Assembly: GCA_003331365.1 (NCBI GenBank)
Contig: QOQC01000006.1
Coordinates: 1 to 40,718 of the forward strand
Direction of reading: 5' to 3'
DNA: 40,718 nucleotides
DNA from: Flavobacteriales bacterium
Lineage (GTDB): Bacteria; Bacteroidota; Bacteroidia; Flavobacteriales_D; Crocinitomicaceae
Each line of letters begins with the position of its first letter. Position 1 is the first letter of the stretch. Below the pieces are notes generated by a model. The model saw only the letters and a program-made list of their open reading frames with translations, made no database searches and was not told where the DNA came from. The position numbers and the translations under genes are program-made. Shown in pieces: positions 7,685 to 15,932 of the stretch.

Positions 7685-8707
7685 ATGATTGAGGAAATTC
7701 AAAAAATAGAGGAAGAAATAGAGGCGTTCCACGCAAAAGATGCCTCAGACATTGAAAAATTTAGAATTCGCTTTCTTGGATCAAAGGGACTTGTAAAGGG
7801 GCTATATGCACTACTTAGGGAGGTGCCAAATGAAAATAAAAAGGAATTTGGACAAAAAATAAATGACTTAAGGTCTATTGCTGAATCCAAGTTAAACAGC
7901 TTAAAGAGTTCAGATAAAAAAGCGGTAAATAAGAAAGCAGAAGAGGATCTTTCAAAACCCACAAAAGTAGATAGTGTAGGTAGTCATCACCCTTTATCTA
8001 TTATTAAAAGAGAAATTGAAGATATTTTTAAAAAAATTGGCTTTTCAATTTCAGAAGGCCCTGAAATTGAAGATGATTGGCATAATTTTTCAGCATTAAA
8101 CTTTCCCCCAGAACATCCTGCAAGAGACATGCAGGACACTTTTTTTATTCAAAAGGGAAAGGAAGAAATTGCGCTACGCACGCATACCAGCTCAGTTCAG
8201 GTACGTGTAATGGAAAATAATCAACCGCCTATTCGAACTATATCGCCTGGTCGAGTATATCGAAATGAGGCCATCTCTGCTCGGGCTCACTGTTTTTTTC
8301 ATCAAGTGGAAGGACTTTACATTGATGAGAATGTATCCTTTGCAGATTTAAAGCAAACCTTACTTTATTTCGCAAAAGAAATGTTTGGAGAGAAAGCAGA
8401 AATTCGATTAAGACCATCATTTTTTCCGTTTACGGAGCCCAGCGCAGAAGTAGATGTTTCTTGTACGATATGCAATTCGAAGGGATGTAATGTTTGTAAA
8501 TATACAGGCTGGTTAGAAATATTAGGATGTGGAATGGTAGATACAAATGTCCTAGAATCGAGTAATATAGATTCAAAAAAATATTCCGGATTTGCTTTTG
8601 GAATGGGAGTAGAAAGAATTGCACAGTTGAAATACAAAGTCAATGATTTGAGAATTTATTCAGAAAATGACATACGTTTTTTAAATCAATTTAAATCCGA
8701 ACTTTAA
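7685..8707 (+). CDS. pheS: Phenylalanine--tRNA ligase alpha subunit
   Basis: The 340-aa product is of normal length for the alpha subunit, which carries the class II catalytic core of the alpha2beta2 enzyme charging tRNA-Phe. The N-terminal coiled coil (about residues 1-90) binds the tRNA. The catalytic domain follows: GPEIEDDWHNFSALNFPPEHPARD, RTHTSSVQVR (motif 1 region), RVYRNEAISARAHCFFHQVEG (motif 2) and GFAFGMGVERIAQLKY (motif 3). FPFTEPSAEVDVSC lines the phenylalanine pocket. The ATG at 7685 (MIEEIQKIEEE) is chosen over a TTG at 7640, which sits inside the -7 box. The stop codon abuts the ytxJ start (TAAATG). pheT is not in the window, as is usual in this phylum. Confidence 0.95.
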   Translation: MIEEIQKIEEEIEAFHAKDASDIEKFRIRFLGSKGLVKGLYALLREVPNENKKEFGQKINDLRSIAESKLNSLKSSDKKAVNKKAEEDLSKPTKVDSVGSHHPLSIIKREIEDIFKKIGFSISEGPEIEDDWHNFSALNFPPEHPARDMQDTFFIQKGKEEIALRTHTSSVQVRVMENNQPPIRTISPGRVYRNEAISARAHCFFHQVEGLYIDENVSFADLKQTLLYFAKEMFGEKAEIRLRPSFFPFTEPSAEVDVSCTICNSKGCNVCKYTGWLEILGCGMVDTNVLESSNIDSKKYSGFAFGMGVERIAQLKYKVNDLRIYSENDIRFLNQFKSEL

Positions 8708-9037
8708 ATGGTATGGATTGATTTAAAAGAAAGCATTCAGCTGGAGAATGAAATCATTCAGAAAAAAGGAAGTCATCTTATTTTCAAACATAGCCCAAGG
8801 TGTGGGATTTCCTCAATGGCATTGAGGAGATTCGAGCAAACTGCTTATTTCAAGAATTCAAAAGATACATTTTGGATAATCAACGTTCTTTTGTCAAGAG
8901 ATATTTCTAATAAAATTGCACAAACCTTTAGTATTCGTCACGAATCCCCTCAAGTACTTTTAATAGAAAATGGAAAACTCATACATCATGCATCTCATGC
9001 TGCTATTGACGGGGATTTTATTTTAAAAATTCATTGA
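8708..9037 (+). CDS. ytxJ: Bacillithiol-system redox-active protein YtxJ
   Basis: This 109-aa monothiol thioredoxin-fold protein has the YtxJ signature: FKHSPRCGISSMALRRFE with the single redox cysteine C32, followed by SPQVLLIENGKLIHHASH and AI. Family members are thought to act as bacilliredoxin-like proteins in bacillithiol-using Bacillota and Bacteroidota. In this reading C32 replaces the CxxC of thioredoxin (PRCGIS, no second cysteine). It abuts pheS and is followed without a gap by the glutaminyl cyclase gene (TGAATG), so the three are probably co-transcribed and translationally coupled. No bacillithiol synthesis gene is in the window. Confidence 0.85.
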   Translation: MVWIDLKESIQLENEIIQKKGSHLIFKHSPRCGISSMALRRFEQTAYFKNSKDTFWIINVLLSRDISNKIAQTFSIRHESPQVLLIENGKLIHHASHAAIDGDFILKIH

Positions 9038-10135
9038 ATGAGGAACATGGTTAAATTTCTAAGTATCGGTCTTTTCCTTGTATTATTAATATTATCTTGT
9101 TCAGATGAGCCCACTGTATCGGATGCCCAAAATATTGAATTTGGTTTTGATACAATGTCTAGTTATTATTCCACCCAGAAGGGAAGTACGCTTGAGTTTA
9201 ATTGCAAGGGAGCTCAGTCTATGGATTTAATTGAATTATATATAGATGAGCAGAAAGCCGAAACCTGGACAAACCCTTCTTCTGATAATTTTGAGACATT
9301 GATTTCATTGAAGCTGGGCATTTACCCCATCGAAATTAGAGCTTATCAGAATTCAAAACTTATTTCGGCAGACGCCAGAAGGTTAATCGTAAATGCCTCA
9401 ACCGCACCAAAGAATATAAGTTTTGATCTTATATCTAGCCATCCCCATAACCCAACAAATTTCACTCAAGGATATGAGTTTAGTAACGGGAAATTATTTG
9501 AATCAACAGGAAACCCTAATAATGATGGTTCAACAAAAGTCGCAGAAATCAATCAAAAAACAGGAATTTCAATCCGAGAGATAAGTCAACCCAATCCCAT
9601 TTTTGGGGAAGGGATAACAATTTTAGGAAATAAAGTGTATCAAATATCATGGCAAAACCAAAAGTGTTTTGTTTATGACGTAAATACTTTTGAATTGGAT
9701 ACCTCATATATTTATCATGGTGAGGGATGGGGTTTGTGTAATGATGGCAATTATATCATTATGTCCAATGGAACGCATGAACTAATGTATCGGGATCCAG
9801 ATGACTTTTCAGTTATTAAAACACTTTCAGTACATACGGATCGTGCAGCCGTTACAAATCTTAATGAGCTTGAATTTTGCGAGGGATATATTTACGCAAA
9901 TATATGGACAGGAGAGCAAAGACGACAGCAAGACAGTCGAATTGATTTATCTAAAATAGTCCAAATTGATGCAAGCACTGGAGTGGTTGATGGTGTTATA
10001 GATATTAGAGAATTAATCGACAAATCCTTTAAAAAAGGAGTTCCGAATGGTATTGCGTATCGAAAAGTGAATAACAGGTTTTGGCTAACAGGGAAATATT
10101 GGAATGAAGCCTATGAAATTTCTATTAACCCTTAA
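9038..10135 (+). CDS. Glutaminyl-peptide cyclotransferase (lipoprotein)
   Basis: The 365-aa product is a beta-propeller glutaminyl cyclase of the plant/bacterial type, which converts N-terminal glutamine to pyroglutamate. A lipoprotein signal ends at LILSC (C21 from the first ATG; C18 if the ATG at 9047 is used). Residues about 25-120 form an additional beta-rich domain. The propeller carries the family landmarks FTQGYEF, ESTGNPNNDGST, FGEGITI, YHGEGWGLC, LNELEFCEGYIYANIWTGEQ and GVPNGIAYRK. The start immediately after the ytxJ stop favours the ATG at 9038. In T9SS organisms such enzymes often cyclise the N-terminal Gln exposed after Sec signal cleavage (family knowledge). The stop is shared with the convergent DUF2279 gene through TTAA at 10132-10135. 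Confidence 0.88.
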   Translation: MRNMVKFLSIGLFLVLLILSCSDEPTVSDAQNIEFGFDTMSSYYSTQKGSTLEFNCKGAQSMDLIELYIDEQKAETWTNPSSDNFETLISLKLGIYPIEIRAYQNSKLISADARRLIVNASTAPKNISFDLISSHPHNPTNFTQGYEFSNGKLFESTGNPNNDGSTKVAEINQKTGISIREISQPNPIFGEGITILGNKVYQISWQNQKCFVYDVNTFELDTSYIYHGEGWGLCNDGNYIIMSNGTHELMYRDPDDFSVIKTLSVHTDRAAVTNLNELEFCEGYIYANIWTGEQRRQQDSRIDLSKIVQIDASTGVVDGVIDIRELIDKSFKKGVPNGIAYRKVNNRFWLTGKYWNEAYEISINP

Positions 10136-11007
10136 AAATAGATAGGTGAAAAATTTAGTTTTTCTTCGGTGTAAATTAGTGTTGGAAATGGGAGCTTAAT
10201 CGAATTGATTATTGTAAACATGGAAGCTAAAAACTTAGATTTAACCTTGAACTCCGTTAAGTCAATATCTAAAGAAAATAGAAACTCTCGATTACTTGAG
10301 TACCCCATGTATTGCGAAGAATTTCCTTTGAGTCTACCATCAATGCTATGCCCCAAACTTAGCATGAGCCACTTAGGCCAAGCCGAAATACCAAGATGAC
10401 CTGGAGAAAAAGAAATCCAATAGCTTTGACCATTGTAATCTTTGAGTATTGATTCTGCTATATTCTGACCCAAAACCTCTGGTCGAATTTCGGAATATTC
10501 GGTGGGATGAAACGAAAATTTAGGCTGAAAGATTTGCTTTAAGAAGTATTTTTCTTGAAATAAGAATAAACTTGCACCCATTAAATTTGCCCCCATATCG
10601 CTCCATGAAAATCCCCAATTTGGACTATAACCATCCATTATTTCTATTGTACTTAGGTAACCAAAGGAAATAGAGGCAGATAAAATCATGCTTTTGTTTT
10701 TGGAAAGGCCAGACCACCTGTATGCTTTATTCATAAGCCTGGTCAATTCATATGAAGACATGGCATGTCCATATTTATCCATTTGAAGCCAATTTTTTGA
10801 ATCATCAAAAAAATGAAAGGATGCATCTTCATCGTTGCTGTACCAAAGTTGTTGAAGACCTATGATGCTAGAGACAGATATTGAGCCAATAGCAGAATTT
10901 GTGATAAGAAATCGTTTTGGATTTATTTTTGCTGTATCCGTATTTTGAATTTGTGAGTTGGAATGCCAATACAGAGAAATACAACAAAGAAAAAATAGAA
11001 ATCTCAT
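10132..11007 (-). CDS. DUF2279 family (YfiM-like) protein
   Basis: The 291-aa protein has an N-terminal signal peptide (MRFLFFLCCISLYWHSNSQ) followed by DUF2279. The marks are FHFFDDSKNWLQMDKYGHAMS and EIMDGYSPNWGFSWSDMGANLMGAS, a hydrophobic region with conserved His and Asp typical of the family. The last 120 residues look beta-rich (LLFSLDIDLTEFKVKS). The family is found across Bacteroidota with no assigned function; envelope location is likely. It ends convergently on glutaminyl cyclase with a shared TTAA and is divergent from the LOG-family gene, leaving only 73 nt for both promoters (a near-consensus TAAATTCG lies on the minus strand just before its ATG). Confidence 0.82.
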   Translation of the reverse strand: MRFLFFLCCISLYWHSNSQIQNTDTAKINPKRFLITNSAIGSISVSSIIGLQQLWYSNDEDASFHFFDDSKNWLQMDKYGHAMSSYELTRLMNKAYRWSGLSKNKSMILSASISFGYLSTIEIMDGYSPNWGFSWSDMGANLMGASLFLFQEKYFLKQIFQPKFSFHPTEYSEIRPEVLGQNIAESILKDYNGQSYWISFSPGHLGISAWPKWLMLSLGHSIDGRLKGNSSQYMGYSSNREFLFSLDIDLTEFKVKSKFLASMFTIINSIKLPFPTLIYTEEKLNFSPIYF

Positions 11008-11080
11008 GTTTCGAATTTAGAGAATATAATCTATAATATTGCGTTTCAATTAGTAGAGACTCTTAATTAAAAAAAATCAT

Positions 11081-11764
11081 ATGGTGAATAATAGGAAAGA
11101 TTGGAATGATATTAAAAGTAATGATAGCTGGTCTATTTTTAAAATAATGTCAGAGTTTGTTGAAGCTTATGATCGAATGGCTAAAATCGGTCCTTGTGTC
11201 TCAATTTTTGGTTCAGCGCGAACCAAAGAAGAAAACCCATATTACAAATTGGGCGTTAAAATCGCAAAAGACCTTTCAGAAAGAGGCTATGGGATTATTT
11301 CAGGAGGAGGCCCTGGGATTATGGAAGCGGCAAATAGAGGAGCTCAAGAAGGCGTAGGGCCTTCTGTTGGATTAAATATTGACCTGCCATTTGAACAAAA
11401 CCATAATCCATACATTGATCCTCTACATAATTTGGAGTTTGATTATTTCTTTGTTCGCAAGGTCATTTTTGTAAAGTATTCTCAAGCCTTTGTGATTATG
11501 CCTGGTGGGTTTGGTACATTAGATGAACTATTCGAAGCATTAACTTTAATTCAAACTAAAAAAATTGCAGAAAGACCGATAGTGTTGGTCGGTAGCGAAT
11601 ATTGGGAAGGGTTAACATCTTGGATAAAAAAAACAATGCTAGAGGCAGAGCATAATATTTCTGAATCCGATTTAGAGCTTTTTAGAGTCGTAGATACCTC
11701 CGAAGAAGCTGTGGAGTATATTGAAGAGTTTTTTAGAACAAACTCTTTATCTCCAAACTTTTAA
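11081..11764 (+). CDS. LOG-family Rossmann-fold nucleotide 5'-monophosphate phosphoribohydrolase
   Basis: The 227-aa protein is a TIGR00730/LOG family member. The diagnostic motifs are SIFGSAR (41-47), ISGGGPGIMEAANRGAQE (73-90) and PGGFGTLDE (141-149). Homologs cleave cytokinin-riboside or purine 5'-monophosphates, releasing the base and ribose 5-phosphate. Whether this enzyme handles cytokinins or AMP/GMP-type substrates cannot be told from sequence. It ends at 11764 with the next gene starting at the next base, heading a cluster with the PASTA protein, a T9SS cargo protein and an RluD-like enzyme. A near-consensus -7 (TAATATTG, 11034-11041) is the only promoter hint. Confidence 0.88.
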   Translation: MVNNRKDWNDIKSNDSWSIFKIMSEFVEAYDRMAKIGPCVSIFGSARTKEENPYYKLGVKIAKDLSERGYGIISGGGPGIMEAANRGAQEGVGPSVGLNIDLPFEQNHNPYIDPLHNLEFDYFFVRKVIFVKYSQAFVIMPGGFGTLDELFEALTLIQTKKIAERPIVLVGSEYWEGLTSWIKKTMLEAEHNISESDLELFRVVDTSEEAVEYIEEFFRTNSLSPNF

Positions 11765-12643
11765 TTGTTCAAAAGACTATATATTTACAGGGTGAAACAA
11801 AAACTGAAATTATCGTTTGACCAGGTTAAAAATAAATTCAAAATTTTTTTTAGAAATCCCTGGGTAAAGCTAAGTTTAATCAATCTTGGTCTAGGCATTT
11901 TGTTTTATTTTATCGTCATTTTTTCTACCATTAAATATCTTGATGTTTATTCTAATCACGGGGAAGAAATTGCTGTGCCCAATCTGGTCGGTAAAAAATC
12001 CTCTGTAGCAAAGATGCAACTTGAGGATATGGGCTTAAGCTATGAGATTTTAGATAGTATTTATGATCCGAGTCTTCCAAATGGAATTGTCAAACAACAA
12101 ATGATTGAGCCGACATCTATTTCAAAGGTAAAAGTTAAAGAAAATCGAATAATTGGTTTGAGGCTTTCAAAAAAAACGGAACTTACGGAAATGCCGGATT
12201 TGGTATTTAAACACGTTGATTTTGCCCAAGGAATTCTCGAAAACAGAGGTTTTAGTTCTAGAATACAATATAAACCTACTAAGGAAGCAAATGGCTCAGT
12301 CTTGGATCAAAAGCAAAATGGGAAATCAATTACAAAGGGAACACGCATTCCTATTGGTTCTGAAATTACTTTAATTGTAGGACAAAATGAGGTAGGCGTT
12401 TTGGTTGAGCTCCCTAATGTTGTTGGAATGAATTATCAAGATGCCATAAGCCTACTTGGTTCAAAAGGGCTTGAATCTATTTCTACCATCTGTAATGACT
12501 GTGAGAACTTACAAGATACACTTTCAGCTGTTGTTTTTGGTCAATCTCCAGAGTATATGCCTGAAAAAACAGTTGAACGAGCACAACAAATTGTGGTTTT
12601 AATAAATGCTGGAGCAAATCAAACCGAAGAACCCATAGAATGA
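11765..12643 (+). CDS. PASTA-domain membrane protein
   Basis: The 292-aa protein has a short basic cytoplasmic N-terminus, one membrane helix (about 36-58, INLGLGILFYFIVIF) and three PASTA domains outside. The PASTA starts are VPNLVGKKSSVAKMQLEDMG, MPDLVFKHVDFAQGILENRG and LPNVVGMNYQDAISLLGSKG. PASTA domains bind peptidoglycan fragments or mediate envelope protein contacts. No kinase or penicillin-binding domain is attached, as is common in this phylum. No ATG is available: the frame begins with TTG directly after the LOG stop codon, and a GTG at 11792 is an alternative that keeps the whole helix. It overlaps the next gene by four bases (ATGA), indicating translational coupling. Neighbouring rluD-like gene supports a conserved cluster. 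Confidence 0.83.
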   Translation: MFKRLYIYRVKQKLKLSFDQVKNKFKIFFRNPWVKLSLINLGLGILFYFIVIFSTIKYLDVYSNHGEEIAVPNLVGKKSSVAKMQLEDMGLSYEILDSIYDPSLPNGIVKQQMIEPTSISKVKVKENRIIGLRLSKKTELTEMPDLVFKHVDFAQGILENRGFSSRIQYKPTKEANGSVLDQKQNGKSITKGTRIPIGSEITLIVGQNEVGVLVELPNVVGMNYQDAISLLGSKGLESISTICNDCENLQDTLSAVVFGQSPEYMPEKTVERAQQIVVLINAGANQTEEPIE

Positions 12644-14853
12644 TTTTTAAAAAAGTAATATCCTCCTTTTTCTTAGGCTATTTGTGTTTTTCATTTCATG
12701 CGCAGCATATTGAATTAGGGCCAATGGTATCGAATTCGGGAATATCTCAGACCTTTAAAGTTAAGAGTACAACAATTGACAGTTCATTCATTTACTATAC
12801 TGACACAATAAATCTTCCTTTTTTTGACAATTTCACGGTTAATACGCAACAGGAATACATACCTGATTTTTCTAATCCTTTAACAGAGAGTGAATTGTTT
12901 TATATGCTTCTGGATGAAAGTACCGGATTACCCATTGAAAACGGGGTTTATTTCACCAATCAAATCACATTTCATCGCTATGTTGATTTGGCAAACGATA
13001 CCTATTCGGACACAATTTTTACCCCTGTAAATGCAGAGCTGGCAGATTTTTCATCATTTCCTGTTGTATATTCACCAATTGATTTATATCCTCCTTATTA
13101 CATTTATGATACTCTTGGTGTTTCTGACATATCAGATACGATATGGATTGAGTCTCCGCCATATTATCAAGATTCGGCAAGACAGTTTTTTATGCCGGTA
13201 GCTGATTCTACAAAGTTATGGATTGATGATTACACCTATCACAATTATAGATTTGGGTTAAACCCTCGAACCTTAGGGGTAATGACATTTGATGGCCTTG
13301 ATGAAAATGGTTATCCATATGCAATTGGTACAGCAAATACAAATTACGCAGATTACTTAACATCCAAACCTATAAATCTTGAGCAATACGATGTGTCAGA
13401 TTCTCTGTATATTTCATTCTTGTATCAAGCAGAGGGATTAGGAGATGTGCCAGAATCTTCTGATTCTTTAATTCTCGAGTTTTACTCTTCTATTCAAAAT
13501 CAGTGGTTTCATATTTGGTCAGACTCAGGAACTGTTGTTGCACCATTTCGATTGGTTCACATTCCTATTCTAGACCCGAATTATTTTTCTGATGCCTTTC
13601 AATTTCGCTTTAAAAACTATGGGGGACTCTCCGGAGCATTAGATCATTTTCATTTGGACATGGTTTCTTTAAAATCAACTGAATATTCCGATACAGTTTT
13701 CAGTGATTTTTCATTTGTCTATCCGATCAATACTTTACTTAGGGATTACACTTCAGTGCCTTGGGATCATTATAAATCTTCAACGGATAACCAACTAACA
13801 GATTCATTATTTATTTCTCTATATAATGGCAGCGATACACCTGAGAATTATTTGGATGGTAACATTAATATTTTTTACAATGGTTTAAACGAGGGGTCGT
13901 TCACATTGCCTGGATTCGTATTAGCTGAGGGAGAAATCAATTATTTTCCGCTTGCTTTTGCAGATTCATATCATGATTTAACAGGAGGATATGAATATGA
14001 CAAATCGCTCAGTGGTTTGTCTGAAGAATTCGAGGTTCTTACGAGTGCTACAGCCCAATTTGATAATTATGAACCAAATGATTCAATACGTTTCACCCAA
14101 GGATTTTATAATTATTACAGTTATGATGATGGCTCTGCTGAGGCAGCTTTTGGGCCAACTGGAACTCAATCCCAATTGGCTATTCATTTTGATGCATATG
14201 AGGCAGATAGCATAATAGGAATAGACCTTGCATTTGTTCCTTCAGTAAATGATGTTTCAGATAAATTATTTTTATTAACAGTATGGGAGGATAATAACGG
14301 AAGCCCTGGAAATGTTTTGTATGAAGATGATGTTTTTTCTCCAAGAACTCCAATATACGCTGATGGGCAGAATATTTTTACATCCTATTTTTTCTTGGAC
14401 ACCCAAAAAGTAGCCGTTGGAACCTCTTTTTTTGTTGGATGGCGACAATTAGATGCTGAAAGGCTCAATTTGGGATTCGATAGAAATATAGATAAGAGTA
14501 ATGAAATCCTTTACAGTGTAGATGGAGGAGGGAATTGGTTGGTCTCTCCATTCCAAGGAAGTGCAATGCTCAGACCTATTTTTTCGACAGGAATGGATGT
14601 TTATTTAGGAGTAGAAAATATTGTTGAAATGACAAATGAAGTAATCATTTATCCAAACCCTGCTCAAGAAATAATTAATATAGAGGGAGATTCAAATTTA
14701 ATGGGAAGAAAAAAAATCCTTCTAGATAGCTTTGGTAGAATATTGAAAGAAACAAGCTCAAATAGCTTTGATATATCTGCGCTGAACGCTGGAATTTATT
14801 TTATTTATGTGCCTGAATTATCCTCAAATTACCATAAAGTAATTAAACGCTAA
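12640..14853 (+). CDS. T9SS type A sorting-domain protein
   Basis: The 737-aa product has a Sec signal peptide (MIFKKVISSFFLGYLCFSFH, cleavage near AQH) and a C-terminal Por-type T9SS sorting tail (last about 75 residues). The tail landmarks are NEVIIYPNPAQEIINIEG, a middle LLDSFGRILKET and LNAGIYFIYV, ending in KVIKR. The body is beta-rich and full of Asp/Ser/Tyr, with no recognised catalytic domain. A stretch near residues 230-350 with LYISFLYQAEGLGD and DAFQFRFKNYGGLSG looks like a jelly-roll binding domain, as in many cargo proteins with similar layout. Its start overlaps the PASTA stop by four bases and it is followed 2 nt later by the rluD-like gene. Confidence 0.85.
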   Translation: MIFKKVISSFFLGYLCFSFHAQHIELGPMVSNSGISQTFKVKSTTIDSSFIYYTDTINLPFFDNFTVNTQQEYIPDFSNPLTESELFYMLLDESTGLPIENGVYFTNQITFHRYVDLANDTYSDTIFTPVNAELADFSSFPVVYSPIDLYPPYYIYDTLGVSDISDTIWIESPPYYQDSARQFFMPVADSTKLWIDDYTYHNYRFGLNPRTLGVMTFDGLDENGYPYAIGTANTNYADYLTSKPINLEQYDVSDSLYISFLYQAEGLGDVPESSDSLILEFYSSIQNQWFHIWSDSGTVVAPFRLVHIPILDPNYFSDAFQFRFKNYGGLSGALDHFHLDMVSLKSTEYSDTVFSDFSFVYPINTLLRDYTSVPWDHYKSSTDNQLTDSLFISLYNGSDTPENYLDGNINIFYNGLNEGSFTLPGFVLAEGEINYFPLAFADSYHDLTGGYEYDKSLSGLSEEFEVLTSATAQFDNYEPNDSIRFTQGFYNYYSYDDGSAEAAFGPTGTQSQLAIHFDAYEADSIIGIDLAFVPSVNDVSDKLFLLTVWEDNNGSPGNVLYEDDVFSPRTPIYADGQNIFTSYFFLDTQKVAVGTSFFVGWRQLDAERLNLGFDRNIDKSNEILYSVDGGGNWLVSPFQGSAMLRPIFSTGMDVYLGVENIVEMTNEVIIYPNPAQEIINIEGDSNLMGRKKILLDSFGRILKETSSNSFDISALNAGIYFIYVPELSSNYHKVIKR

Positions 14854-14855
14854 TT

Positions 14856-15878
14856 ATGAAAGAAGCTGATGAAGAGTCCAATCAGGATGACTTATATGAG
14901 CATTATAAGTTTACAGCAGACCCGGGACAAGAAATCATTAGAATTGATAAATTTTTGTGTGATCGATTACCTAATTTCTCAAGAAATAAAATTCAGCTTG
15001 CCGCAAAAAACGGCAACCTTGTTGTCAATAATAATACTGTTAAACAAAATTACAAGGTCAAGCCAGGAGATATTGTTGCTTTAGTATTACCCTACCCAGT
15101 CAGAGAATTTGAGTTAATACCTGAGAATATACCATTAGAAATCCTACATGAAGATGATTCTTTGTTGGTCGTTCATAAAAATGCAGGTATGGTTGTTCAC
15201 CCAGGGCATGGAAATCATTCCGGAACATTAGTGAATGCGTTAATCTATCATTTTGAACATTTACCTGAGTTACCTTCGGATTTTTCTGGAAGACCAGGAT
15301 TGGTTCATAGAATTGACAAAAACACTTCGGGCTTATTGGTAATTGCAAAAACAGAATTGGCATTAACTAGACTAGCCAAGCAGTTTTTTGAGAAAACAAC
15401 AGAACGTAAATATCTAGCATTGGTTTGGGGTGACGTGGAAGGCTCAGGCACAATTCAAGGAAAAATCGGAAGGTCTAAAAAAAATAGAAAGATAATGGCT
15501 GTTTATGGTGAAGAAGAGGAAGGGAAGCATGCAGTCACACATTATAATGTTATTGAAAGATTTGGCTATGTCAGCCTTGTAGAATGTGCTTTGGAGACTG
15601 GTCGGACTCATCAGATTCGAGTACATTTTAAGTCCATTGGACATCCTTTATTCAATGACCCAGAATATGGAGGAGACAAAATTTTAAAGGGGATTAAAAC
15701 TTCAAAATATCAGAAGTTTATTCTAAATAATTTCAACTTACTGAAGGGTCAAGCATTGCACGCAAAAACGCTTGGTTTTGAGCATCCAGTAACCGGTAAA
15801 AAAATGATGTTTAATTCACAATTGCCAGAATATTTCGAACTTGTATTAAAGCGGTTTAGAGATTATTGTAAAAAATGA
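14856..15878 (+). CDS. rluD: RluA/RluD-family 23S rRNA pseudouridine synthase
   Basis: The 340-aa enzyme has an N-terminal S4 RNA-binding domain (about 28-78: RIDKFLCDRLPNFSRNKIQ) and a pseudouridine synthase catalytic domain. The active-site motif is GLVHRIDKNTSGLLVIAKT with catalytic D154, followed by ETGRTHQIRVHFKSIGHPL. The S4 fusion and the motif set match RluD, which modifies helix 69 of 23S rRNA. RluC-type specificity cannot be excluded, so the symbol is a best guess. It starts 2 nt after the T9SS gene stop, at the end of the LOG-PASTA-T9SS cluster. The next gene has its own promoter. Confidence 0.87.
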   Translation: MKEADEESNQDDLYEHYKFTADPGQEIIRIDKFLCDRLPNFSRNKIQLAAKNGNLVVNNNTVKQNYKVKPGDIVALVLPYPVREFELIPENIPLEILHEDDSLLVVHKNAGMVVHPGHGNHSGTLVNALIYHFEHLPELPSDFSGRPGLVHRIDKNTSGLLVIAKTELALTRLAKQFFEKTTERKYLALVWGDVEGSGTIQGKIGRSKKNRKIMAVYGEEEEGKHAVTHYNVIERFGYVSLVECALETGRTHQIRVHFKSIGHPLFNDPEYGGDKILKGIKTSKYQKFILNNFNLLKGQALHAKTLGFEHPVTGKKMMFNSQLPEYFELVLKRFRDYCKK

Positions 15879-15897
15879 CTTTTTTTCTTTATTTTTG
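15866..15897 (+). promoter_or_regulatory. Promoter of the PorE-like gene
   Basis: A -33 TTG (15866-15868), a 21-nt spacer and the -7 box TATTTTTG (15890-15897) match the Bacteroidota consensus. Initiation near 15901 gives a leader of about 30 nt before the ATG at 15933. The -33 element lies within the last codons of the rluD-like gene. Confidence 0.55.
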
Positions 15898-15932
15898 CTT
15901 TTCCTTAATGATACGTCTAACGACTTGAACAA

